Assembly (NCBI GenBank): GCA_036971475.1
Contig: JBAIZL010000006.1
Span: 5,319,501 to 5,383,500 of the forward strand
DNA: 64,000 nucleotides
Direction: 5' to 3'
From: Prosapia bicincta
Taxonomy: Eukaryota; Arthropoda; Insecta; Hemiptera; Cercopidae
Part shown: piece after piece, positions 34,921-48,231 of the stretch
Layout of the letters: the number at the start of each line of letters is the position of its first letter
Numbering within the stretch: position 1 is the first letter of the stretch
Made by a program: the position numbers and the translations under genes
Notes under the pieces: generated by a model
What the model was told of the DNA's origin: nothing
What the model saw: the letters and a program-made list of their open reading frames with translations, nothing else
The model's database searches: none

Positions 34921-36057
34921 CGAGGGTAAGTAAATTATTATGTAGAATGTAGTTATAAAATTTTATTATAATCAAATAGGAAACTTATATGTACATTATT
35001 TTTCAACACAGTCCCCTTGCTTTTCAATGCCCTTGGTCCATCGTTGTACAAGCTTTCTGATACCTTCATAAAAGGTTTTCAGATTAGCTGCAAGTCAGGA
35101 ATGCACCGCTTCTTTAAATTTCTCTTTGAGTTGACAAAACAAGTGATAGTCAGAAGGGACTTATGGAGGATGAGCCAATACTTCAAAATTGAGTTTCTGG
35201 GTTGTTTCAGTAGTATGGGGACAAGCATTGTCGTGCAATAACACAAAACATTTTGACAGAAGTTCTCAGTGTTTGCTTCAAATTCCAGGCTTTAACTTAA
35301 CAGAAAACATCTCACTATAATGTATACTGTTTTTTTATGTGCCATAATATTCCAAATCTGGACCATATGAGTCTCAAAAATCTGTAAGCATCAGTTTTCT
35401 TGGGGACGGTTGGGTCTTGAATTTCTTTCTTCCATGGCGAATTTGGATATTTCCATTCTATACTCTGCCATTTACTCTCAGCTTGTAGTGATGAATCCAT
35501 GTTTTGTCACCAGTAATGATCCTTAAAATTTGTCCCTTTTGTTGCCTAGCCATCCAAAAGTTTTTTTGTCTATGCAACTGTGTGAGGCTAACCATGTTGC
35601 ACCTAATTTAAGAAACCCAAGTCTGATGTGAATAATTTTGTAGGCAGAACTGTAACTAATTTACAGATGATGTGCCACTTTGTCAATAGTTACTTGTCTA
35701 TGTAAGAGAACCATTTCACATGAACGTTTTCCTCATTTGTGGCAGTAAATGGTTGTACGCCTCTTTTGTACGACCATTTTTGAAATCCATTCGTAAAACT
35801 CTGTTGCAGCAAAACACTGTTCCTGTACTGTACCCTCATACAAACTTCAGGCCCTGATACAGCTTCCGACCAGAATAAATGGATCGCTGAAAGTTGCTCT
35901 TCATTGGTGCAAATAGAAAGCAGAACAGCCATGCTTAACACCATTACAGTGATAACGAAACTAACCTAGCAGCCTTAAACATTCATAGACATAACAACAA
36001 ATGAACAACATAAACAAAAATATAATAAAATTGCTGATAATAATTGACTTACCCTTG
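34921..36057 (-). mobile_element. old mariner (DD34D) with decayed transposase
   Basis: Inverted ends CGAGGGTAAGTAAATTATTA and (reverse complement of the right) CAAGGGTAAGTCAATTATTA, flanked by TA (34919-34920, 36058-36059). On the minus strand the N-terminus reads EEQLSAIHLFWSEAVSGPEV (about 35830-35890) and FTATNEENVHVKW. Further on come ITGDKTWIHHYKL (first Asp, about 35500) and DYHLF-region pieces such as TCFVNSKRNLKKR, with many stops and shifts. Dead. Confidence 0.85.
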
Positions 36058-38231
36058 TAGTTATGTTACTTTTCTATACATACATTTTTCTCAAATAAAC
36101 TAGTATGTTCTAAGATAGCTGCATTTACATACTGTTGAAAGATCTGATATTTTTAAACTGCTCACATTTTTTTTTGTTACATTGTTCTGTTTTTTAATTC
36201 TATTGTGTAACTAGCACTAGGATTAATATTCTGGTACTAATTAAAGAAAAAAAATAGAAGATACTAAAAATTGTTATTAGTATTAAAAACATCTTTTATA
36301 AATTAGTTTTGTCAGATATGGTTGTTGAGTATCTAAGCTGGATTCTTCTAATGTTTTTATTTACAATTATGTTATATTATTTCAAATTTTTATTTAAATT
36401 TTAAAACATATTCCATTTCAATATAAATCCTTTCAAATTCATCTAATATTTTATTTTCAGTTTTATTTCATAAATAATATAAGCAGATATTGAATAATCA
36501 GATATTTTTGAATGAGTTTATTCCACCAACTGAAACAATATGTCTTTTAATTTACTCTAAAGTTTCATAAATAGAGAAGATTCATGAAGCTTTGTATCTT
36601 ATGAAGATTCATTGCTGGGATGGTTTTTCTATTAATAATTTGTTATACAAAGATATTTCTTTTAATCAAATGTTGATCAGTCTCAAAGAAAACAATCCGT
36701 TAATAAAAAACACATTACCGTCTGTGTTTTAATGCTTATTCTTGACTTTTTATTCAAAATCAGAGTGACTAGTTTTCAGTGCTTCAATTTGAGTTTTGTT
36801 TCCACTTTGATTGATGCAGAAGTCTATTTATAAATCAATTTAATTTTATAAGTTACTAATTTTTTTAAAAGGTATGTGCTTTGAATCCTTTCCAGGCTCC
36901 TCCTAAATTTTATTATAATTTGATCATTATAATTTTAAAGTTGACTGATATTTCTTACAGTTTTCTTTCTTTTAATCAGTACATGATATTATCAGGTAAT
37001 TGCTCAGTATGTCCTAGTGGTTCTCTTGTGTTAGAATTTGCTTACATCACTCTATAGCTTGATAGTAAGATATAATCTTATTCACCTGTTTTAAAAATAA
37101 TTGAGGTTATCAACCTTACTTTCAGTTTTATTAAACAAAATAATAAAATAATGGTAAATATCTAGACTAACCATATTTGTGTAAGTTACAAACACATCTC
37201 TACTAATTTTAGGGAAGCAAGAAAACATTTTAAATCTTGGAATATTCAAATTCTATAATACTCAATCCTATCACTACTAACTTTTTATTGAAAGAAAAAC
37301 ACACTCACAAGTAGTTAGGTTTTTCAATACCGTAACCACAAATTATAATTAATTTAATTTAGAACATTAAAACGTCCTATGAGATATTGGTGCCTTAAAA
37401 TGTTAATTTTATAAAAATAAACATAATATGTTTAATAAATAAAAACTGTGATAAAATATTAAAATTGTCTACATTTAATTTATAATGAGACATTTTAAAT
37501 AAGCAAAAATTTTATACTTGAAAGTTTTAATAAATAAATTTAATTAGAATTTTACTTTAACTAATGCCAAAATATAAATTAAGTTTAAATAGATTTTATT
37601 GTAAAAGAATTTAATAATGTAATACATACAAACACACTTTCATATATATTTGTGTTTAGATTTGAGTACATTACAATGACTGTCAAAACAAACTTTAATT
37701 TATATATTTATTAAATTGAATTTTGTATTAATAGTTTTAAAATTTTTAATGTTTTTTACAGAATAACTATTGTATAAGCATAATTTTTATAAACAAAACG
37801 TGTATGTAATTTTACAATTCATTAGTAAATAATGTTTCATACTTCTAGTACATTATATTATACTATGAGATATGTTTGCCCTATAAAATTTAATGTGATG
37901 TATTTACAAGCAAAAACTGGAAAATATATTGTTACTATTCCAAGTGTTTGTATTATACACACATTTTGAGTATTGAAGTTATAAAATATTTGTGTATATA
38001 TATTTATTGTTTTTGTGTTTGAGAATATTATGATGTTGTAATATTAACGAGAACCACTCAAATCCAAAATCCCGGCAATTCCGAACGTGTAACATTTATG
38101 ATTGAACATTTTAATATGAAATTTAAAAAAATATAAATTACTTTTTAGAAGAATATAAATTACTTTTTTTAGTATAATCTAAATTTTTAAAAGTTTATAC
38201 ATATAATGATATATAATTAATGAATTTAAAG
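36058..38231. other. intergenic, no gene seen
   Basis: About 2.2 kb of very AT-rich sequence between two transposons. No recognisable gene, RNA or element end. Confidence 0.4.
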
Positions 38232-38233
38232 TA

Positions 38234-39767
38234 CAGTGAAACCTGTTTAAGCTGGAATCCATTGGGACTGGCATTTTTTTCCGTCTAAGACAGGTTTCCG
38301 GCTTATACAGTAGTAGTGTACTGTATGATGGTAATACCATCACAAAACGTTTGCCGAGTCTATTTTTAGCGTTGGGGTGAGAGTAGGCCGTGGGGATTCT
38401 TAGCTATAAGACTATTATTTCTACTGATCAACTGTATGGCGCTGTACCAACACCACATAGATAACGGACAATTAATTGTCATCGTGTCTACATTTGTTCT
38501 AAGACAGTATTTAATTAAATTATATATTTCCGATTAAGTACTGACTGTTTATATCCTACAGAGATAACACTTCAACATATAAAGTAGGTGTATTTAAATC
38601 ACAAGAAAACTATCACATTTTAACGTCTAAATAAACGTCATTCAACAGTAATATCGGTTATCTTGATTGCCTAATGTCACCCCGTAGCCTGTGCCCTGTG
38701 ACGTCACAACTCACAAACCTTGTTTTCTAGGTGGTGTTGGCTATGCACACTACAGAAAATGTTAAAACCTACATTACATAATAAAAATCTTACCTTTTAA
38801 TGCAGCATCCTTTTATCCTTCTCCACAAATCATGTTTAATAGAAAACTATAAAACTAAAACACTTACACACCTGTCAACAAAATTTATGAATTAATGATG
38901 CAATTTATTAAAAACCATATTTTTCCTCTTACTGTATTTAGGCTAAATACTATGTACATAGTAAGCTTACGTAAAAATAAAAGAAAATCAATTAGGCTTG
39001 AAAAAATCTAGCATTGACTTTTGTTTTAAAAGGTTAGTTTTACTTGCTTGTGTTTCAGTTATTGTTTTTAGTTGTAACAAATGGTGACGCATTTTCGGGC
39101 TGTTAATACGTACCACAAAATCTTCTAACTCACAAATTTTCATTAAAGCCTCGCCAAATGTTTTTATTTTGTTTTCTATGACTGGTCCGTCTTCAATTTC
39201 TTCTTCACTTTCTATTTGCGCATGTTTTTTGCCTTTTAGAATGAAGCGGTCTCTCGCCTTTCAATATGTCAATCAATATGTCTGGCCGTGGATGTTTGTA
39301 AACCATTCATTGCATTATCTTGAAGGAAACGAGTACTGACACATAGCCTATCGTAAATTATGGATGTTTGTATACCATTGCGTTATCTTGTGCATATCAG
39401 CAATCCTTAACGTTGTTACAGAGCTCTCAGAAATAAATACGATCCGTTACAATTAAGCAGACCTATCAGTGAATTTTGTTATGGTAAAAAAATTAATTAT
39501 AAACTGTATTTTATCTAAATGGAAGTCATTGTAACTTTATATTTTAGAGCATGTATATGATCAGATTTTCCGGCTTATGCAGAACTAAGACGTAGTAAAT
39601 ACGTATCACTCATCCTTTTGCTTATTCCGCTTCCGCGTTAGACAGTTTCCGGCTTATGAAGGTTATTAACCAGGTAAATTAAATAGGCGACAGTCGGGAC
39701 TTTTAAAGTTTTCTGCGATAGACGGGATTCCGCCTAACACAGGGTCCGTCTAAGACAGGTTTCACTG
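38234..39767 (-). mobile_element. Tigger/pogo-like element, 1.5 kb
   Basis: Ends CAGTGAAACCTGTTTAAGC and (reverse complement) CAGTGAAACCTGTCTTAGA, flanked by TA on both sides (38232-38233, 39768-39769). It carries a piece of a transposase C-terminus on the minus strand. Internal sub-terminal words such as 'ccggcttat' recur near both ends. Confidence 0.85.
38988..39262 (-). pseudogene. Tigger-like transposase C-terminal tail
   Basis: The minus strand reads an acidic segment (KKHAQIESEEEIEDGPVI), then KTFGEALMKICELEDFVVRI and ETQASKTNLLKQKSMLDFFK, then PN and a stop. An acidic stretch followed by a short helical tail ending in L.FF is typical of Tigger/CENP-B-like transposase C-termini. The catalytic domain is absent. 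Confidence 0.6.
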
Positions 39768-39769
39768 TA

Positions 39770-40600
39770 TATGTATAGTACTGTAGGCTCATGTAAATAC
39801 AGTTTGGTTAGGTGACAGTTCATTTCCTTCATTGAATTGTGTTACAGAAGGAACAAACTGTTTCAAACCCCTTTTTAAACAAAGAATGAATCATCCACGC
39901 CTTCCTCTGGTTTTTGTAATCAATCAAGAGAGAATTAGGATTCACATTTGTAAGAGCTCACGGCTTGGCTGATTTTCTAATCACCGCTAATCAAGCCTTG
40001 TGTGCTCCCATGCCATTAAAGCAGGCCAAACTGTCAGATGATTCTTGTTCATTTTAAAACCTGTTACAGACATTTCGCTATGACAAGCAATTTAATTTTA
40101 TCAGCCCTAGCTAAAACCAAAGGTTATTTAAGTTCAAGAATCCCTTCAGTGGAAAAACCTACATAGTACTTGGCACTGCACATACACCTTTACTAATAAG
40201 TAATAAATGATAAAGATTTTTGGTAAATCTGAACTTTTTCAAATCCAGAGTACCACCCCATTAGTTTATTTGAGGGGTTTAAACACAATTTCTACCCTTT
40301 ACATTTTGCTTACATTTTTTTGATATTTTCAATATTTTATATAAATATTAAATGCTTTTAAATATCAATAGAAAAATAGTTACTTGAAATTTGATTTATT
40401 ATGTACATCTCATAATTAACTTTCCAAATTGTAACGATCCAGTTATAGTTAGTTTTTAAACTTATAGTTATTTAGCTGATTTGGAACTAGTAATTTGTTA
40501 GATTTCAAAAAATCGTCTCTAATGCACATATAAGTCTATGTGCTTACATGATGAAAAAACATATTGTTTTATATATCTTGATAATAACTATATTTAATAC
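39770..40600. other. intergenic, no gene seen
   Basis: AT-rich, no recognised feature. Confidence 0.4.
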
Positions 40601-40609
40601 TAAAACACT

Positions 40610-40835
40610 TGTAAATATTTTACAAACTTGCCTATAGTAGCACTTACTTATATTTCTTGAAGACGGCCGTTTTCTGAGAAGTTAGAAGTTACGTTCTGAG
40701 TTGACAATGGGACACATGTCCCAAAACGGCTGTCTTCAAGAAATATAAGTAAGTGCTACTATAGGCACGTTTGTAAAATATTTACAAGTGTTTTAGTGAA
40801 AACTAGTAGCTCACGTGAAGATGGAATCAATAAAT
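40610..40835. mobile_element. PLE family-1 hairpin element
   Basis: Inverted arms 'aaacacttgtaaatatttta' and 'taaaatatttacaagtgttt' enclose two opposing copies of the family-1 end ('gcctatagtagcacttactt' and its complement), followed on the right by the tail 'actagtagctcacgtgaaga'. The hammerhead-like half at 40697-40738 keeps UUGACAAU and stem II but has AAAA for GAAA. An (AT)n tract follows. Confidence 0.85.
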
Positions 40836-40837
40836 AA

Positions 40838-40839
<2 letters not shown>

Positions 40840-40876
<37 letters not shown>

Positions 40877-40921
40877 TAAAATACGTTTTCTTGTTTAATA
40901 ATTTAAAACAACAGTTGTTTT

Positions 40922-40999
<78 letters not shown>
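40840..40999. repeat. (AT)n microsatellites
   Basis: Two AT runs (about 40840-40872 and 40926-40999) separated by 50 bases. The second abuts the left end of the family-3 palindrome. Confidence 0.95.
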
Positions 41000-41001
<2 letters not shown>

Positions 41002-41360
41002 TTTTTTGGACTAGGAGACTGACAGACTTACATTGGTAAGAGTCCACTCTATAGTCTTGAAATAAAAACACATAAAAGCACTTAAACAATGATATATTTC
41101 AACCACACAGTGGTCTTTGTCAATCGAAGAGAAAACAAAAAGAAATATGAGAGAATGAAATAAAATAATTATAAATTGACAATTTATAATTATTTTATTT
41201 CATTCTCTCATATTTCTTTTTGTGTTTTCTCTTCGATTGACAAAGACCACTGTGTGGTTGAAATATATCATTGTTTAAGTGCTTTTATGTGTTTCTATTT
41301 CAAGACTACGAGTGGACTCTTACCAATGTAAGTCTGTCAGTCTCCTAGTCCAAAAAATCT
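41000..41360. mobile_element. PLE family-3 palindromic element
   Basis: A near-perfect palindrome with arms of about 178 bases: 'gattttttggactaggagac' at the left is mirrored at the right, centred near 41178. No coding sequence. (AT)n tracts abut both ends. The right arm carries a hammerhead-like motif at 41234-41273 and the left arm its mirror at about 41085-41124. Confidence 0.9.
41234..41273 (+). ncRNA. hammerhead-like motif, variant core (family 3)
   Basis: Same architecture as 28386-28425: core UUGACAA (41237-41243), stem II GACCAC/GUGGUU, GAAA (41260-41263), AUAUAU palindrome and C at 41269. Stem I CGAU/AUUG overlaps the core by one base. Confidence 0.4.
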
Positions 41361-41366
41361 AAAAAA

Positions 41367-41368
<2 letters not shown>

Positions 41369-41416
<48 letters not shown>
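41369..41416. repeat. (AT)n microsatellite
   Basis: AT run on the right side of the family-3 palindrome. Confidence 0.95.
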
Positions 41417-41419
<3 letters not shown>

Positions 41420-43512
41420 ATGATAATAAATCATAGTTCTTTATAAATATACTATTAAAACATTTTATAACAGTTTTGCTTTAATGAAGGCTGACATTTT
41501 TGTTTTAAGAGTGTCTTGTGTAACATTTTTGGGAAATAATACCTTTGAAATAAATTTGTCCTATATGCACAAATATTGTCAACTGTATTAATAATATCAA
41601 ACTATAGAAATTACGATATTAAGTATTTATTAGTTTATATTTTTGAGAAATATATTTATAACCTAATTGTCTAGTATGTTAAGATTGAATATCACACTAA
41701 CATATATAATATTTGTAAAATTATATTGTAATTTATATGTATTATGTAAATAATGAATTCAAAAGGAAGTGCCTTGTTGAAGAGTAATATTTAAAATTAG
41801 TAAATATCCAGCTATAATTTAACTGGGTACCCATAGATACCAGCTGCAGTGCTCGGTCCGACTCTTAAAATTAAAACCCCTGCAACATACAATATAGCAC
41901 AGAAATCAATTTTGTAATGGAAGTGTACAACTGGAGTTTTTCAAACGTATTTTCCATAAGAATTCAGTAAATATTGTCACTTCCAGATTTGAAAAGATAT
42001 AATACTGTTTTACCCAGCTAATTATAGCAGTCTCAGGGTGTAGAAGCCATAAAGTAAGTATTTATTATTATCCAGTATTTTCTGAATCTTTAATTTTATG
42101 TTTATAAAATAGTAATTTGTACATGTCAAGCATTTAAAGTCCATGATATAATTGTATTTTATTAAATGCTGATTGTGTATGTTTAAATATGTTACCAAAA
42201 TTATGTATGTTATGTTATAAATTTATTTTAAAATAGTTTAGTTATTGATAATTATTTCTTGTTTATTGTGTAGATTATTTTCTTAACTATTATTGATGTA
42301 TAAATATAGTATAAAAAATTATCATATTTGTGAAAATAGTTCTGTGATGTTTTGTGATGATAATATTTCTTATAATGTTTTTTAGATTCTTGTATTTTTT
42401 ATTTTGGTTCTTTTACGAATAATTTCAAACCGTTATTAGCTTCCAGGAACATGGCATTCCGTAATACTTAACGGCAATAAGTGTTGCTATAAAATAAGAG
42501 TTACTTTGGTTTATTTATTCGCATAATATCAAATAAAACTTGTGTAGTACTAAAATTATAATAAAACTTGTTAACCATTAATATTTGTTTTATTAAATTA
42601 TTCAATTTTCATTCCGAAGTATTCGTACTTTTTACATGTTGTATAACTGCAGTAATACCAGTCATCTTAAGATGGAAAAATATATACTAAAAATGTAATT
42701 GTCTTAAAATATACTTTGTGGAAAAAATATCCATCTTTTTTCATGACTTGTTGAAAATCAATCTCAAACTCATTCCCTACCCGCACCCATAAAACCGATG
42801 TCAAAATAGCTAATATTTTGTTCTCTGATGTTATGACCAGTTGAAGTTTTCAAAGTTAAAAAGTAAATCACAAGGGTTTGCTTGGTATTCATACACTCTC
42901 ATAACAGTTAAATTAGCACTAAGTAAACATAGGTTTGACTAAACGTATGGAGTTGGATTAGGGTGAAGGATTGACTCATTGTAGTTTCTCAGTAACCCTA
43001 CTTGTTGTAAATAAGGAATGCCTGTCTTTTGAGTAGAAGGCCTAGTAGTGTACATTATAATGGATGTTTAGAGAATAATCAGATTTCTTTGTGATAAATA
43101 TCTACAGTACTGTAAAAAATGAATAAGACAAGAACACATTAAACTACAACCTGCACAGTAACTACACTGTCTTTCTTGTCTTTTTTTAAAAATACTATAC
43201 ATATTAGCAGGCTATCCTGAAATTTTGCCAACCACGAATAAGCGAATACAGAGCCTGCTAATAGCAAGGGTCTATTGCATAGTCAATTCCAAGAAGATTC
43301 CTTTATAAAACAGAGCTAAGCCAGGACTGAATAAGTAAGCATAGTTTTGCCTCTATGACAATGTCTTTCATACAAGGTTTGGAGCAAGTAAATATTAAGA
43401 ATTTTAAATTTTGTCAAAAATTTAAAAGTTATTGATCCAGTTATAAAGGTTGATAATCTATGTAACAATTCTAACCTTAATTATTTCCAATTATAAGTTC
43501 CAAGTACAATTC
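41420..43512. other. intergenic, no gene seen
   Basis: AT-rich. A small less AT-rich patch at about 41820-41890 is unassigned. Confidence 0.4.
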
Positions 43513-43514
43513 TA

Positions 43515-44841
43515 CGAGGCATGTTTTTAAAGTAAGTACCGTTTCTAAATTTCCCCGCCGCAGCTCTGCGGTCGGCGTTTAGCGCATGCGCGCAGTGTAG
43601 CTACATCTGTTGTGAAGCTACAGACGCCATTGTGACGCCGTTTGATCGAGTCTTAGTTTGTTTACGTGATTTTAAAATGCCGCAGACAATCGAGAATCCC
43701 GCCGACTGTGAAGTGCGTGGTGTGATTCGTTTTCTCTGTGCTAAAGGCTTAAAAGCAATTGACATTCAACGTGAAATCAGTTTATGGTGAAAACATTATG
43801 AGTGAAGGAATGGTGCGGAAATGGGTTAGGGCCTTCAAAGATGGCCGCACAAACGTTCATGATGAGGAACGAAGTGGGCGACCTTCAGTCATTACCGATG
43901 ATCTCATTCAAAAAGTGGACTGTAAAGTGAAAGAGAACAGACGGTTCACAATTTCGTCCTTAGCTGTAACATTTCCTGCTGTATCAAGAAGTGTTCTCTA
44001 CGAAATTGTGTCTGAACGTTTAAATTATCGGAAACTGTGTTCACGGTGGGTACCGAAAATGTTGACTGATAAGCACAAAACCAATCGATTGGGCAGTGCA
44101 TTGAGCTTTCTCGAGCGTTACCGTAACGAGGGCGATGATTTTTTAAGCCATATCGTTACAGGTGATGAAACGTGGGTAGCCTACGTTACACCAGAATCAA
44201 AACAACAGTCAATGGAATGGCGGCATTCAACATCCCCTAGGAAAGTCAAATTCAAGCAAACAATTTCTGCCCAGAAAATCATGTGCACTGTCTTTTGGGA
44301 CAGAAAGGGTGTGTTGTTGGTCGATTTTCTGCCTCGCGGTGAAACGATCAATGCAGCCGCGTACTGTGAAACTTTAAAAAAACTGCGCCGCGCAATCCAA
44401 AACAAAAGACGTGGCATGTTGAGTGCAGGCATCGTTTTGCTCCACGATAATGCTCGTCCACATTCAGCAAATCTAACGCAAGAGCTCATCACTTCATTTG
44501 GCTGGGAACAATTGGACCATCCTCCATACAGTCCCGATCTAGCGCCTAGCGACTACCATTTGTTTCTACACTTGAAGACGCATTTAGCGGGGAAGCGTCA
44601 TTCCAATGATGAAGAAGTAAAAACGTCTGTGCAGCAGTGGTTGTCCAGTCTGGCGGCAAGCTTCTATGACGACGGCATACAAAAGCTGGTCCCAAGATAC
44701 GACAAGTGCCTTAATAATAATGGAAATTATGTAGAGAAGTAGAGGAAAGAATGCTCTTTGAGGTAAATAAAGTTTTGTTTGAAAAAATTTACTTGTTCAT
44801 TTTTTATATCAAAACGGTACTTACTTTAAAAACATGCCTCG
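43515..44841 (+). mobile_element. mariner element M3 (DD34D), nearly intact
   Basis: Near-perfect inverted ends CGAGGCATGTTTTTAAAGTA of about 30 bases, flanked by TA (43513-43514, 44842-44843). At 1327 bases it is full length for a mariner. The transposase is intact apart from one frameshift near its N-terminus. Base composition is much richer in GC than the surrounding DNA, a sign of recent arrival. Confidence 0.95.
43677..44742 (+). pseudogene. mariner transposase (DD34D), one frameshift
   Basis: Starts MPQTIENPADCEVRGVIRFL, with the N-terminal helix-turn-helix (CAKGLKAIDIQREI). One base appears lost near 43780, after which the second frame reads SVYGENIMSEGMVRKWVRAF without interruption to the end. 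Catalytic residues: Asp in HIVTGDETWVAY, Asp in IVLLHDNARPHS, and Asp in YSPDLAPSDYHLF, 34 residues after the second. The WVPK linker motif (SRWVPKML) is present. At about 355 residues if the frame were continuous, it matches the normal mariner length. The element cuts and pastes DNA at TA sites; this copy makes no full-length protein as it stands. Confidence 0.92.
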
Positions 44842-44843
44842 TA

Positions 44844-47800
44844 TGTTTTTATATAAATTATATTTTACAAACAATATTAAAGTGGTAACTTAATTTTGAA
44901 GTTTATACCCTCCAAAAACATCATCAGAAATTTTTAGTATACCCTCTACCCAAAGTAAACATTCAATGTATTAACTATATGATGATCTAATCATATCAAT
45001 ATTCCTCTTTAGAATAATTCCTAATTTCCTTCATAAGATAGAATAATTTGAGTGAAAGTGATAGATGGTTTTACCCCACACACTATAGGCCAGATAATTT
45101 TAAAGAGAAGCCATGAAATATTTACCATTAAAAAAGACCAAGTATTAATGTGAGGGCAAAGAGATGATGAACAGGCGTTGATAGGTTTTATATTCTTGTC
45201 AGATCTGACCTGCACCAACTGAAAACTGAGAGGGTAATAATTTTGTGAACCACATGTTCTGAGAAAATATTAGATACAAGTGTTAGTCTTACCGACTATA
45301 AAATTTTGACAGGGATGTGGCGACAGGTTGTCACTTCCTATTTCCTCTCTTATGCCTTTCACTAACTCTGGAATCAAGTAATGGCAGCTGCTGGTATTAC
45401 ATTATCTACAACCCGCAGAACAGGTAGAGGATCATTATATAAGTAAATATAGAATGTAAAATTTGTGTGTTTATAGCAGTAGGATTTTTTTTTATTGATC
45501 ATCTTAAAGGAAAGTTGTTTTGATTATAAATGCTTATATATTTATTAATGATTATTATTTTCCTTAGACTAAATGGAGTTTAGGAATGTATTATTAATAC
45601 TGAAATTTTTCTTCAACTAAAAGGCAGATAATGTATATTAAATAGGGTTTTATGATTTAAAAGTACTACACATTTTTTGAAGCATGACTCATTATATAGG
45701 TCAAATGTAACTGGGGAAAGTTAAACAATATTATATTCAAATATATTACAAAAATTTGGTTTTAAGAATTTTGAATTCAAAACTAGAGTAAGCTGTGTCA
45801 TTTGCCTAAGCTGGCGTGACCCAGGTTTGCTGCAATGCATATATTGAATGTTTTAAACAAAAATGTTTTAGAAATGCAAAGATTAAATAAAAATGGGTTA
45901 CACAATTATACAGTATCAAAGGGTGAAGCATATTAAAAGCAAACATGAAATGGACCATAACGTTAAATTAAAAATATATTCAAAAACAAAAAATAAATAT
46001 TTAATAGCAGAGAAAGAAACGTAATGTCTTATGTGTAAACTGTTATAAAGTAAAAGATAAACTGTACATGATTATTTAAAAATTATTTATGCTTGAAAAT
46101 AGCAATACAGTATTTGGAAATATCTTTTTTGAATTTTATTATGAACGAACTCTTTTTATAGTCTGACAATATATATAGAATAATCTTTCTTGTTGTTAAG
46201 GCTATAAAAAGTCGTTGACTTTTAGGTTTTGCAATTCTTACATATATATGTATATATATACACGTGTGGTCTGCGTGTGTGTGTGTGTGTGTTTATTTAT
46301 TATCATGTTTTTTTTAGAGAATTTATCTAAAAAAAAAAATGAACTGACCTTGGTATAGAGTTAGATATTTTAGGGACTAGATGTTATATCATACCAATCT
46401 ACTTTAATTAAGATATAAAATGGTTGCCAAGGGCTTTATGAATAGTTGATGTATTATTTAGTACAAAGATTTTTATGATAGTTAACACATGATATATTAT
46501 TTTATCTTATACTCATATATTACATTACACATTTTATACTATGTTATACTAAATTAAACATTCTAAATTTTATTGATTCTGAAGAATAACTGCAAACCCA
46601 CAAAGTTCTGTTCTTCCATAAAAGTAGGTAAGAGTTTGTAATAATTTCTAGTACCTAAACCTATATTTAGTTCAAAATTGTTTTAATAAATTGTTTACAT
46701 TTTTAAGCTAAAGAAACAGTAGAATGTATTATAATGTAACAATATAATGTATTTTTTTAGTTGTTTCCATAAATATTTTTAATACTCATAAAACTACACA
46801 GATTTTTATTGAAAGTTTTGAATTTAACAAATTCAAAATCTAGATTAATGTTAATTGCTCTTAATGGCCACCACAAGCATGTTTATAAACTTATTTTCTT
46901 TGAAAATTTTTAATAACATATATTAAAACAATTATATAGAATTTCATTAATTGAAAACTAAGCTTTTATAAAAAAAATGCTTTTACTACTTTACTGCCCA
47001 TGGTAAATAAAATCATGAGAAAAACCATAAGAAACTGATTCCAGCATTCATAATAAAATATTTTTTCATTTAACTTATTGAATTTGAGTTTATTAGTTTA
47101 ACTTGAGATAGTAGTTTACACTTTTACAAAATTAGGATATACATTAGCCAATTCTTAATAGACATCTTGATTTTACTAGCTCTCTATTATATGGAAAGAT
47201 TCCACAACACAGTTTTATGATACTGGAAATTTTAATAAATCTCTCTCAACAATAGACATTCTTAAATATGGAAAATATATTTGTTTGTTATTTTCAAATA
47301 TAACTAGAAAAATATTTTTGTTGCTTGTGAATGCAAACAATTTTGTTGATAATAAAAACATTTCCTTGTTTATGCATTTCAGTCTGTTAACAACTGATGA
47401 CACACAGTTTTGAAAATCTTAGGGTTTTTTCTGTATTTTGTTTCCAATCCATATTATGGCAGTCATAAATAGTGAAGAAGAAGATGAATTCAGTAATAGT
47501 GAGATGCATGTAGTCTATAAATAATCTAACCTGTAGCTATCCAGATTAATTTTAGCTTGCATTTAAAAGAATCTGTAACGTCTTTTCCTATCTTTACATA
47601 AAAAACAAAATATATCTCAGAACTATAGATAATTTACTTTTACATTTGCAAAAATAAATAGGGAAAGCGAAATTGCGCACTTTTTAAAGACATGTTGACA
47701 GCTAACCACCTAATTGCAGGAGGTCAACAGACTGTTTAGCAGGTTTTTTGTACAAGTTTCCGACAGTACTTTTGACTTGTTTTCATTACTAGTTCCCCGG

Positions 47801-48138
47801 CCTGTGAGATTTATGTGAGCGTTATGAAGAAATTTATTTGTTTGCTCTTTGGGTAACATTATAGTTCAAGTGATTAGCAGTCAATCTGTTTAAAATAAAA
47901 ATTTACATGACTATTAAACATGTAATAGATTTAAATTAATACATTTTCCGTGTGTTTTATATTGCCAGTTATCTGAACTCTATCTTATGAAGTATTTATG
48001 TTTCTTCGTGACTCCTCCTGTATATTTTTATAGAACACAATCCTGAATATTGCTTTGTTATTTTCATAAATTAATAAATCAAGTATAATCATTCATTGCT
48101 ACATCCTTTCTTTATCTTGATATTATTACAATCTCACG

Positions 48139-48188
<50 letters not shown>

Positions 48189-48230
48189 GCATATATATAT
48201 AAATATCGCAATATGTATTCTTGTGTATTA
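44844..48230. other. intergenic, no firm gene
   Basis: AT-rich sequence between M3 and the palindromes. A possible short first exon at 45381-45423 (ATG, 14 codons MAAAGITLSTTRRT, then GTAGAG donor) lies in a less AT-rich patch, but I find no following exon. A small (TA)n(GT)n tract lies at 46240-46295. Confidence 0.35.
48130..48200. repeat. (AT)n tract left of a palindrome
   Basis: Interrupted AT repeat immediately left of the palindrome at 48232; a second AT run (48461-48505) follows it. Confidence 0.9.
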
Positions 48231-48231
48231 A

